Shown in pieces: positions 35,093 through 42,284 of a stretch of 64,000 nucleotides of DNA (position 1 is its first letter; the number at the start of each line of letters is the position of its first letter). Source of the stretch: an uncultured Oscillospiraceae bacterium (GTDB lineage Bacteria > Bacillota > Clostridia > Oscillospirales > Oscillospiraceae); contig CAJUSE010000006.1 in the NCBI GenBank assembly GCA_910588975.1, positions 26,840 to 90,839 of the forward strand, in the 5' to 3' direction. The notes below the pieces were generated by a model. It saw only the letters and a list, made by a program, of their open reading frames with translations. It was not told the DNA's origin and searched no databases. The position numbers were made by a program, and so were the translations under genes.

Positions 35093-35638
35093 TTAAAAAT
35101 ATGTCAGGATATTGTTGACGATCTCTTTGATCCCCTGGGTAAACGTAGATTTTTCCTGGGTCCGCTCGTAGACGGTGACGCTGTCGGGCTCGGTCATGTC
35201 CACATAGACGATCTGTCCGGTCTGGGGCCGGCCCATGGAGCCGTCGGCGGTCATGGTGGTCTCAATGGAGCGCAGGTCGTAGGCCAGCTCGTACCGGGCC
35301 CGGAGGGTGGCCTCCTCACTGTGGAGAGCCACCAGATCGTTGCTGAGCTGCACCATCTCGTGGGAGATGGAGGAAAGCTGCACATAGGACAGCAGAATGC
35401 ACACGGCCAGCACCGCCACAGCGGCAAAGCCCCCCACGGCAAAGAGGGAGACCTTGCCCGCCTCCCGGGTGGCGACCCGGGGGCGGGTCAGCTCCTCCTG
35501 GCGGGGGCGGGTGTGTGTCCTCGTCCTGGGCCGGGGCTGGGCCACCTCGGGCTCCAGTACCCGTGCGGCGGCGCCGTCATAGGCATAGCTGATATTCCGA
35601 TAGGGGTCGTAGCTGCTGCGCTTGACGGCCTCGGCCAT
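35093..35638 (-). CDS. ftsL: FtsL-like septum protein
   Basis: The 181-residue protein has a basic, Pro/Arg-rich cytoplasmic region (residues 1-75), one membrane helix (about 78-100, AVGGFAAVAVLAVCILLSYV) and an extracytoplasmic coiled-coil stretch of about 50 residues (ISHEMVQLSNDLVALHSEEA). This is the FtsL topology, and the position between rsmH and the PBP gene is the standard ftsL slot. Sequence conservation of FtsL is poor, so the call rests mostly on topology and synteny. Confidence 0.82.
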   Translation of the reverse strand: MAEAVKRSSYDPYRNISYAYDGAAARVLEPEVAQPRPRTRTHTRPRQEELTRPRVATREAGKVSLFAVGGFAAVAVLAVCILLSYVQLSSISHEMVQLSNDLVALHSEEATLRARYELAYDLRSIETTMTADGSMGRPQTGQIVYVDMTEPDSVTVYERTQEKSTFTQGIKEIVNNILTYF

Positions 35639-35679
35639 GGCTTGTCACACTCCGTTCTTCTCTGACGTAATGGGCGGTG

Positions 35680-36618
35680 CTATATCTTTTCTGCGATCCG
35701 CAGCTTGGCGCTGCGGGAGCGGGGGTTTTCATTCAGCTCCTGCTCACCGGGCAGGATGGGCTTGCGGCTGACCAGCCGGATGGAGGGTTTTTTCCCGCAC
35801 ACGCATACGGGGAAATCAGGAGGGCAGGTGCAGCCCTTCAAAAGCCGCTGATAGCCCGTCTTGACAATACGGTCCTCCAGGGAGTGGAAGGTGATGATGC
35901 ACAGCCTCCCCCCCACCGTCAGGTGGTCCACCGCCTGGTCAATGACCCTCTCGCAGGCGGTGAGCTCGTCGTTGACGGCGATGCGGATGGCCTGGAAGGT
36001 CCGCTTGGCGGGGTGCTGCTTTTCCCGCAGGGCCTTGGCCTGCATGGCCGAGCGGATGATGTCCACCAGCTCCAATGTGGTCTCGATGGCCCTCTCCTCC
36101 CGCCGGCGGCAGATGGCGGCGGCAATGGCGGGGGCGTAGCGCTCCTCCCCGTAGTCGTAGAGGATTCGCTTCAGCTCCTCCTGGGGCCACTCATTGACCA
36201 CCACCCGGGCAGTAAGGCCCTCGCTGCGGTCCATGCGCATATCCAGGCTGGAGTCCTGCATATAGGAAAAGCCTCGGCTGGGGTCGTCCAGCTGGGGGCT
36301 GGACACGCCGAAGTCAAAGAGCATCCCGTCGGCAGGGGGTGCGCCCACCCCATCCAGCAGGGCGCTCAGGTCGGCAAAGTTGCCATGGATAAGGGTGACC
36401 TTGTCCCGCCAGGGGGCCAGCCGCTCCTCGGCAGCGGCCAGGGCGGCGTCGTCCCGGTCGATACAGTAGAGGTGGCCGGTGGTGAGCCGCCTGGCGATCT
36501 CCACAGAGTGGCCCGCCCGGCCCAGAGTGCCGTCCACATAGCAGCCCGTGGGGGAGATGTTCAGTCCCTCGATGCACTCGTGGAGCAGCACCGGGGCGTG
36601 GGTATATACCTCGCTCAT
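35680..36618 (-). CDS. rsmH: 16S rRNA m4C1402 methyltransferase RsmH
   Basis: The 312-residue SAM-dependent enzyme methylates N4 of C1402 in 16S rRNA. Motif I reads YVDGTLGRAGHS, where most family members have GTLGGGGHS. Further family blocks are LFDFGVSSPQLDDPSRGFSY, AIRIAVNDEL and ITFHSLEDRIVK. The ATG overlaps the mraZ stop by one base (TGATG), so translation is coupled. Second gene of the cluster, as in most bacteria. Confidence 0.96.
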   Translation of the reverse strand: MSEVYTHAPVLLHECIEGLNISPTGCYVDGTLGRAGHSVEIARRLTTGHLYCIDRDDAALAAAEERLAPWRDKVTLIHGNFADLSALLDGVGAPPADGMLFDFGVSSPQLDDPSRGFSYMQDSSLDMRMDRSEGLTARVVVNEWPQEELKRILYDYGEERYAPAIAAAICRRREERAIETTLELVDIIRSAMQAKALREKQHPAKRTFQAIRIAVNDELTACERVIDQAVDHLTVGGRLCIITFHSLEDRIVKTGYQRLLKGCTCPPDFPVCVCGKKPSIRLVSRKPILPGEQELNENPRSRSAKLRIAEKI

Positions 36619-37034
36619 CAGACCCCCAACGCCTCCATACAGGCGGCCATCTTCTCCGGGGTCATATTCTCCTCCTCCTGCTCGTTCCAGGTCTCGGCAG
36701 CCCAGATCTCCGCCCGGTCATTGACGCCGATGATAACGGTGTCCTTGTCCAGCCCGGCATATTTGCGCAGCTTCTGGGGGATGACGATGCGCCCCTGACT
36801 GTCCAGCTCACACTTGGCGGCGTTGGCAAAGAGGGTCCGCATGGCCTTGGACTGGCTCATGGGCATGGCGGCAAACTTCTCGGTGAAGCGGTTCCAGGTC
36901 TCCTGGGGATAGATGGCCAGACAGGCATCCACGCCCATGGCCAGGTAAAAGGTGACCCCCAGCTCCTCCCGGAGCTTGGCAGGGATGAAGAGCCTGCCCT
37001 TGGCGTCGATGGAATGTTCATACGTCCCGGTCAT
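36618..37034 (-). CDS. mraZ: Transcriptional regulator MraZ
   Basis: The 138-residue protein has two AbrB-like halves, each with the MraZ signature: YEHSIDAKGRLFIPAKLRE and CELDSQGRIVIPQKLRKYA. MraZ forms rings and binds direct repeats upstream of its own gene to control the cluster. The ATG at 37034 follows GGGGGTGAGG. Upstream are a strong promoter and repeats like MraZ boxes. Confidence 0.96.
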   Translation of the reverse strand: MTGTYEHSIDAKGRLFIPAKLREELGVTFYLAMGVDACLAIYPQETWNRFTEKFAAMPMSQSKAMRTLFANAAKCELDSQGRIVIPQKLRKYAGLDKDTVIIGVNDRAEIWAAETWNEQEEENMTPEKMAACMEALGV

Positions 37035-37070
37035 GGCCTCACCCCCCACTTTAATGGGCAAATGTGGCTT

Positions 37071-37127
37071 TTTGCTCCACTTTGCCCCACCGTGGTTTAG
37101 TATACTGTTTCTGTAACCAAATTGCAA
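37071..37127 (-). promoter_or_regulatory. mraZ: Promoter and MraZ-box-like direct repeats of the division cluster
   Basis: On the minus strand, -35 TTGCAA (37122-37127) and -10 TATACT (37099-37104) are 17 bp apart. Directly downstream, 37071-37090 read on the minus strand as GTGGGGCAAA then GTGGAGCAAA, two repeats on a 10-bp period, and a further GTGGGGG lies near 37043-37049. MraZ boxes are GTGGG repeats on a 10-bp period, so autoregulation is likely. Confidence 0.75.
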
Positions 37128-37315
37128 TAGTTTATCGGTATTTTTTTCAGAGATATTTCAGATTTTTACGCCAAAATTTTCTCCTTTTCCGTACCCGAAA
37201 AATCTTTTTGTTTTTCTTTGTAACCTTTTTTGAAGGGCAAAACCACATTTTATAGTCGGTGCCCGGGAAAACGCCGGCAATATCTTGTGTTTTGTTCATT
37301 TTGCCGTCTCAAAAC
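37128..37315. other. AT-rich spacer upstream of the division cluster promoter
   Basis: This stretch of about 190 bp is far richer in A and T than anything nearby, with many T-runs on the plus strand. I see no gene or repeat. Curved or UP-element-like DNA upstream of the mraZ promoter is possible. Confidence 0.4.
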
Positions 37316-37360
37316 AAAAAAGTATCCACATCCCGTCCATGGGATGTGGATACTTTTTTG
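37316..37360. terminator. Long perfect hairpin terminator, bidirectional
   Basis: A 19-bp perfect stem (37316-37334 with 37341-37359; core GTATCCACATCCC) has A-runs on the left and T-runs on the right. It separates the rsmD-coaD unit from the mraZ promoter. Confidence 0.85.
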
Positions 37361-37405
37361 GGGAAGCAGAGTTCACCCCCCCCGGGGGTGTCCGGAGGGA
37401 GAAAT

Positions 37406-37441
37406 AAAATGAGGGAGACCCTCTGGGGTCCCCCTCATTTG
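37406..37441 (-). terminator. Terminator after the coaD operon
   Basis: AAATGAGGG.GACC pairs with GGTC.CCCTCATTT around a 6-base loop, 20 bp after the last stop codon. Confidence 0.7.
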
Positions 37442-37460
37442 GTGACAGAAATGACTTGCT

Positions 37461-37976
37461 TCAGCCGTCAGTCTCGGCGTCAAAGACCTGGCTCTGGACC
37501 TGGCTTTGGGGGGCGGCGCCGGCGGCAGCCGAACGGAACCGGGTCCGGGACTTCTTGATCTCGTCATAGGCCTCGGCCACGGCCTCCTCGGTGCGGCGCA
37601 GGGCGTCCTCGCAGTAGGCGTTGGCCGCCCGCATGAGCTCGGCGCTGCGGTCCTCGGCCTGGCGGACCAGAGCGGCTCCCCGCTGCTTGGCCTGGGCCAG
37701 CAGCTCATCCTCGGCCAGCATCTGCTTGGCCTTCTCCTCGGCCTGCTGGATGATCAGGTCCCCCTCCCGCTTGGCAGAGGCCAGATAGTCGCTGCGGGCG
37801 GCCAGCAGCTTTTTGGCCTCGGCCAGCTCCATGGGGAAAGCCCCCCGGATCTCGTCGATGAGGTCCAGGGCCTTGTCCCGCTCCACCACGCACTTGTCGC
37901 TGGAAAAGGCCATGTTCTTGGCCTCGTCGATCATATCAAAGAGCATATCCAAAAGTTCGTTCACACCACTGGCCAT
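37461..37976 (-). CDS. Coiled-coil protein of the coaD operon
   Basis: The 171-residue protein is almost wholly helical, with Ala/Glu/Lys-rich heptads over about residues 30-140 (for instance GDLIIQQAEEKAKQML and AYCEDALRRTEEAVAEAYDE) like the stator stalk of ATP synthase or DivIVA-type coiled coils. Its start overlaps the coaD stop by one base, so it is translationally coupled. A protein of this type follows coaD in many Clostridia, but its function is unknown to me. The tail is Gln/Ala-rich and probably disordered. Confidence 0.75.
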   Translation of the reverse strand: MASGVNELLDMLFDMIDEAKNMAFSSDKCVVERDKALDLIDEIRGAFPMELAEAKKLLAARSDYLASAKREGDLIIQQAEEKAKQMLAEDELLAQAKQRGAALVRQAEDRSAELMRAANAYCEDALRRTEEAVAEAYDEIKKSRTRFRSAAAGAAPQSQVQSQVFDAETDG

Positions 37977-38473
37977 TACGGTTCCCTCCTGCTGTTAAAT
38001 TTCTTTTCTACATCCCCGATGATCTCCCGGGGAAGGAAGTCACTGAGATCGGCCCCATAGGAGGCCAGCTCTTTGGCAATGCTGGAGCTGAGATAGGTAT
38101 ACTTGGCGCTGGAGGGCAGGAACATGGTGTCCAGCCGGGGGTTCAGCTTTCGGTTCACCAGGGCCATCTGGAGCTCGTACTCGTAGTCGGACACCGCCCG
38201 CAGCCCCTTGATAAGGGTGCAGGCCTTCTTCTCCCGGGCATACTCGGCCACCAGCATGGAGGACTGGTCGGCTTCCACATTGGGGAAACGCTGGGTGGCC
38301 CGGCGGATAAACTCTACCCGCTCGTCGGGGGTAAAGGTGCCCGAGTGCACCTTCTCTGCGTTGACCATGACCACCACGATGAGCTTGTCAAAGCAGAGGC
38401 TGGCCCGCTTGATGATATTCAAATGCCCCAGAGTGATGGGGTCAAAGCTGCCGGGGTAAATGGCGATCTTCAT
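37976..38473 (-). CDS. coaD: Pantetheine-phosphate adenylyltransferase (CoaD)
   Basis: The 165-residue enzyme makes dephospho-CoA from 4'-phosphopantetheine and ATP, the penultimate step of coenzyme A synthesis. The nucleotidyltransferase motif is YPGSFDPITLGHLNII with the TxGH signature, and a second block, KYTYLSSSIAKELASYGADL, replaces the common ISSTxIR. Length is typical. It lies 38 bp downstream of rsmD, a standard pairing. Confidence 0.96.
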   Translation of the reverse strand: MKIAIYPGSFDPITLGHLNIIKRASLCFDKLIVVVMVNAEKVHSGTFTPDERVEFIRRATQRFPNVEADQSSMLVAEYAREKKACTLIKGLRAVSDYEYELQMALVNRKLNPRLDTMFLPSSAKYTYLSSSIAKELASYGADLSDFLPREIIGDVEKKFNSRREP

Positions 38474-38511
38474 CCTGTCGCTCCCTTTTATGTGAATTGC
38501 CGGGCGCTCTT

Positions 38512-39060
38512 TTAGTCCGCCTGCCTGTGGTACAGGGTCAGCTTAATCTTGCCGTAGCGGTACTCCCGGCCCATGCGGTAGGGCGGAGGCAGCTGGGGCA
38601 GCAGCTTGTCCATACTGCTCTCACACACAATTATACCATTTTCCGACATAATGTCAATCGCCGCCATCTTTTCCAACGCCTTCTCCAAAAGGTCGGAGGC
38701 ATAGGGCGGGTCCAGAAAGGCCAGGGCGAACTTCTCCCGGCAGGAGGTGAGGAAGGCCAGGGCGTCAGACTGGACCACCCGGCTATTCTGGGTAAAGCCG
38801 GTGTGCTCCACATTCTCCCGGATGACCCCCACAGCCTGGCGGGAGAAATCCACGAAAACGCACTTCTCCGCCCCCCGGCTCAAGGCCTCGATGCCCAGCT
38901 GGCCGGTGCCGGCAAAGAGGTCCAGCACCGATCGGCCCTCCACGTCGAACTGAACGATATTAAAGATGGACTCCTTCACCTTATCGGTGGTGGGCCGGGT
39001 ATCCAGGCCGGGCAGCTCCTTCAGCTTCCGCCCCCTGGCCGAGCCGGTGATGACACGCAT
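38512..39060 (-). CDS. rsmD: 16S rRNA m2G966 methyltransferase RsmD
   Basis: The 182-residue SAM-dependent enzyme methylates G966 of 16S rRNA. Motifs are GSARGRKLKELPG at the start, RPTTDKVKESIFNI, motif I VLDLFAGTGQLGIEALSRGA, and the catalytic DPPY in LAFLDPPYASD. Adjacent coaD downstream supports the call. Confidence 0.95.
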   Translation of the reverse strand: MRVITGSARGRKLKELPGLDTRPTTDKVKESIFNIVQFDVEGRSVLDLFAGTGQLGIEALSRGAEKCVFVDFSRQAVGVIRENVEHTGFTQNSRVVQSDALAFLTSCREKFALAFLDPPYASDLLEKALEKMAAIDIMSENGIIVCESSMDKLLPQLPPPYRMGREYRYGKIKLTLYHRQAD

Positions 39061-39159
39061 GGTCCTCCATCCTTTCCTTACAAATAGTTGCCTCTATCAT
39101 AACAGAAAGTGAGCTGTTACGCAAATCCCTCAGGCATATTTTTTGAACTTTTTTGTCTT

Positions 39160-40254
39160 TTATGTTCCATGGTAGCTCGGATCATACCAATTGGAAAATT
39201 CCTCAGACCAGATATACTCACCCAGGCTCTCTTCGGAGCACGTTTCCTCATAAACCGTGTGCATTTCCCCATCCTCGTAATTTTCCACCAAAAAATCTGC
39301 CCCCTGCACATCCTCATGCCAGTTCCAAGACATTTGGCGAACGCAGGTAAAGCCTTTTTCCAAATAGCGGTAAAGGTGAACCTCTCCCACCGATCCCGCT
39401 CCCCATCTTGTATACGTCCGTATGGTTTTTTCCTCCGGTATCAACTCTGGAGGGCCCAGACTGAAAAGTTCATTCAGACCATAGGGGTCAGAAATAAACT
39501 GCGCCGACTCCTCATCCCAAATATAATAGGAATATATGGCGTGTCCATTCGGAGTTTCAGAGATACGAACACCAAAATCCATATCTCCATCAAAATCCAT
39601 ATCTTCCACATAGCAGGACAGCTGTTGGAGCGTTTCTTCGCTGTAGCCCTCCAATGTCTGGAACGACTGCGCATCTCCCTTTTCGCAATAGATATTGATT
39701 TCAAAGAGGCCCCATGTTTCTTGTTCTACCACCTCCACCCAAAAGGTATGCTCCCCGTCCCCTACGTCCACCTCCATCCCCATCGGGGCAGGGTCGGGTA
39801 CCTGTGTAAGGACCGGGGCAGATGTGGGGGCCGGCGTGACAGGGGGCTCCTCCCGGACGGCGGTAAGCCGAACGCCATTCTCACCGAAGGTGACGGTGAT
39901 GACCTCGTCCTGCTGTTCCTTGCCGGACAGGGTCACCACCGCCCGGTTTTCCTCCGGCCAGGAGACCTCTACGCTCCCCTGACCGCCATCGGCGTGGATC
40001 TCTGTCCTGTAGCTCCCTTCTCCCGCTTCAGAGGTCCCCACCACCTGAACACTGACCGGCCCGAAAGACCAAACAGCATCGCTGCGCCGCACCGTCACAG
40101 TATAGGCCCCATCCGGTGAGGGAAAGGTCTCCTCATATTTATAAGTGGTATCCGCCATATCGGCAAACAGACTGTCCACAGCCCAAACCCAAAAGCCAAA
40201 CAGGAGCGCCAGAAGCAGGATTGCCCCTATGAACCATTTCGTTCCTCTTTTCAC
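39160..40254 (-). CDS. Hypothetical membrane-anchored protein
   Basis: The 364-residue protein starts at GTG behind AAGGAGAG. It has one N-terminal membrane helix (about residues 8-26), a beta-rich region with a SPDGAYTVTVRRSD block resembling DUF5412-type extracytoplasmic domains, a Pro/Thr linker near residues 136-155, and a C-terminal half with VEDMDFDGDMDFGV, like Asp-rich VCBS/XAC2610-type loops. I do not recognise a precise family. It may share a transcription unit with the transglutaminase-like genes upstream (about 60 bp gap). Confidence 0.72.
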   Translation of the reverse strand: MKRGTKWFIGAILLLALLFGFWVWAVDSLFADMADTTYKYEETFPSPDGAYTVTVRRSDAVWSFGPVSVQVVGTSEAGEGSYRTEIHADGGQGSVEVSWPEENRAVVTLSGKEQQDEVITVTFGENGVRLTAVREEPPVTPAPTSAPVLTQVPDPAPMGMEVDVGDGEHTFWVEVVEQETWGLFEINIYCEKGDAQSFQTLEGYSEETLQQLSCYVEDMDFDGDMDFGVRISETPNGHAIYSYYIWDEESAQFISDPYGLNELFSLGPPELIPEEKTIRTYTRWGAGSVGEVHLYRYLEKGFTCVRQMSWNWHEDVQGADFLVENYEDGEMHTVYEETCSEESLGEYIWSEEFSNWYDPSYHGT

Positions 40255-40313
40255 GGTATGTTCTCTCCTTCAAGCGACCATCTATCACCGGAAAACCACG
40301 GCCCTCCCGCCCC

Positions 40314-41036
40314 TTATTTCTTCCCCTTCCAGCCAAACTTGGTGGCGGTAGCCAGTGGGACATTCTCATAATCCCACTGGTGGTCGGTGTCGGCCATATA
40401 CTGGCTGGTCACATTAAAATAGAGGTGGCTGTCCTCCCCGGCCTTGTTCCAACCCGGGTCCACGCAGTACCACTCCCCCTCCAGCTTCACCATATTCCAG
40501 GCGTGGTCCTCCATAGAGGAGAACGCCGCCCCCACCACAGTGATGCACTCAATGTCCACCAGGTCCATGAACAGCTGGAAAGCCGAGGCATAGCCCACCG
40601 CCGTCCCCGCCCCGTTGATGAGCACCCCGTAGGGGATGGAGCTGTCGTCCGCCCCCTGGGGGGTCCGGGGATCGTAGATCGAGCGGTCAAAGGTGCCCAC
40701 CGACATGAGCCAGTCGTGGAGAGCCAGCTCCTTTTCATAGTCGGTCATATCCTCGGTGATATGGTTTTTGATGACCGAGCGGACACAGGCCAGCACCCGG
40801 GTGTCCTTCTGGCTGAGCCCCTCCAGGTCGGCCGCCGCCCCCGCCTCGTAGGCCTTGCGGATGGCCGAGGTATCATAAAGGTCGGTGTTCAGCTTGCCCG
40901 GAGGATCAAAGGCCACCGCCCCCTGGGGGGCCCCGGAGGGCAGCGGGGCGGGCGTTTGGGTGTCCGTGGGCACAAGGTCAGACGTGCAGCCGGCCAGCAG
41001 GCACAGGGCCAGCAGGGCGGGAACAAAACGTTTCAT
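40314..41036 (-). CDS. Transglutaminase-fold lipoprotein lacking the catalytic cysteine
   Basis: The 240-residue protein has a lipoprotein signal (lipobox LLAGC) and a transglutaminase-core domain. The His motif (EDHAWNMVKLEGEWYC) and the Asp motif (YCVDPGW) are intact, but the cysteine position reads GTAVGYASAFQ, where the neighbouring paralogue has GICLGYATSFQ. The codon at 40599-40601 is GCG (Ala) instead of TGC. It is thus probably a pseudo-enzyme with a binding or regulatory role outside the membrane. It ends DTDHQWDYENVP, a block shared with its paralogue. Confidence 0.85.
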   Translation of the reverse strand: MKRFVPALLALCLLAGCTSDLVPTDTQTPAPLPSGAPQGAVAFDPPGKLNTDLYDTSAIRKAYEAGAAADLEGLSQKDTRVLACVRSVIKNHITEDMTDYEKELALHDWLMSVGTFDRSIYDPRTPQGADDSSIPYGVLINGAGTAVGYASAFQLFMDLVDIECITVVGAAFSSMEDHAWNMVKLEGEWYCVDPGWNKAGEDSHLYFNVTSQYMADTDHQWDYENVPLATATKFGWKGKK

Positions 41037-41075
41037 GGCAGGGTCTCCTTTGCAGGTATGGGATGGGGCCGGGCC

Positions 41076-42284
41076 TTACCAGCCGGCCCGGTTGTCCCAG
41101 CCGTAGGTATCGGCGGTGGCCCAGGGGACATTCTCATAGTCCCACTGGTGGTCGGTGTCCACCATAAACTGGCTGGTCACATTAAAATAAGTGCGCTCTA
41201 TGGTGTAGCTGATCCCCTGTATCATGCTCGTAACAGGGTCGTCCCAGGTGGTGTCCACGCAGTACCACTCCCCGTCCAGCTTCACCATGTTCCAGGCGTG
41301 GTCCTGGCTGGAGCCGGAGGAGGCCCCCACCACCGTGATGCACTCGATGCCGGCCAGATCCATGAGCAGCTGAAAGCTGGTGGCGTAGCCCAGGCAGATG
41401 CCGTACCCCTTCACCAGGGGGCCGTAGGGGTTGTTGTTGTCCTCCCGGCCGGCCCCTCCGCCCAACGCCTTCCGGTCGTACTCGCTGTGGCTGACGAGAT
41501 AGTCGTGAAGGGCCAGCTCCTTCTCCACCTTGGTCATGCTCTCCTTGATTTCCTTTTGGAAAACGGTTTCACAGGCCTCGTAAATGGCGGCGTCCTTCTC
41601 GCTCAAATTGGAGGGGTCCCCCGCCGCCCAGGCCGCTTTGATGGCCGAGGTGTCATAGAGGGTCATATCATGGTCTCCGGGCGGGTGGAAAATGCGGCGG
41701 CCCTCCTCGTCGTACTCTCTCTGGTCGATATACCCGGTGGACCCGGCAGCATCCTCCGGCGCATAGGGCCGAAGGGCCATCTGGGCAAACTCCTCCTCCA
41801 GGGCCTTCCCGGCCCCCTCCGGGTCACTGCACAGGAGCAGGCAGGTCAGATCCCCCTCCCGTACCAAACCCTGTTCCGCCACCTGGGCCTGCTGGGGGGC
41901 GTAGCCGGTGAAGTCCCCCACCCGGCCCTGGCGGTAGGCCTCCAGCGCCCCGGCCACAGTGTGGCTGTCCGCCGAGCTCAAACCTGCCAGGACAACGATC
42001 TCCCGGGCGTCCACCTCCCCGGCGGTGTAAATAACGGCCCCAAATTCGCCCTTATCCAAAATCTCCCCCGGGATGGTGTAGACCTCCCGCAAATAGAAAT
42101 CCATATCCTCTTCCGATAGGGCGGTGTAATCCTCCCCATCGCTCTGGCTGTCCAGAATGACCCCGGCGGCACTCTCCGCACCCTCCTGGGTCGTCAGGAT
42201 AACGGCATCCCCCTTCACCGGCCCGGCGGCGCAGGAGGTCAACAGGGACAGGGCCAAAAGCACGGAAACCAGCTGCATCTTCAC
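41076..42284 (-). CDS. DUF4358 plus transglutaminase-core lipoprotein
   Basis: The 402-residue protein has a lipoprotein signal (lipobox LLTSC), an N-terminal region about residues 40-180 that resembles DUF4358, and a C-terminal transglutaminase-like domain. The latter keeps the full triad: Cys in KGYGICLGYATSFQLL, His in QDHAWNMVKL and Asp in YCVDTTWDDP. It may crosslink, cleave or transfer amides on cell-surface substrates; the substrate is unknown. The start is GTG at 42284 or ATG at 42278; the uvrC stop lies at 42281, so the genes are coupled. Likely parent of the inactive downstream paralogue. Confidence 0.87.
   Translation of the reverse strand: MKMQLVSVLLALSLLTSCAAGPVKGDAVILTTQEGAESAAGVILDSQSDGEDYTALSEEDMDFYLREVYTIPGEILDKGEFGAVIYTAGEVDAREIVVLAGLSSADSHTVAGALEAYRQGRVGDFTGYAPQQAQVAEQGLVREGDLTCLLLCSDPEGAGKALEEEFAQMALRPYAPEDAAGSTGYIDQREYDEEGRRIFHPPGDHDMTLYDTSAIKAAWAAGDPSNLSEKDAAIYEACETVFQKEIKESMTKVEKELALHDYLVSHSEYDRKALGGGAGREDNNNPYGPLVKGYGICLGYATSFQLLMDLAGIECITVVGASSGSSQDHAWNMVKLDGEWYCVDTTWDDPVTSMIQGISYTIERTYFNVTSQFMVDTDHQWDYENVPWATADTYGWDNRAGW

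Noticed and set aside
37205..37290. Possible small genes in the AT-rich spacer upstream of mraZ.
   Set aside because: The frames there are short and Phe/Lys-rich, have no ribosome binding sites and reflect the T-runs.
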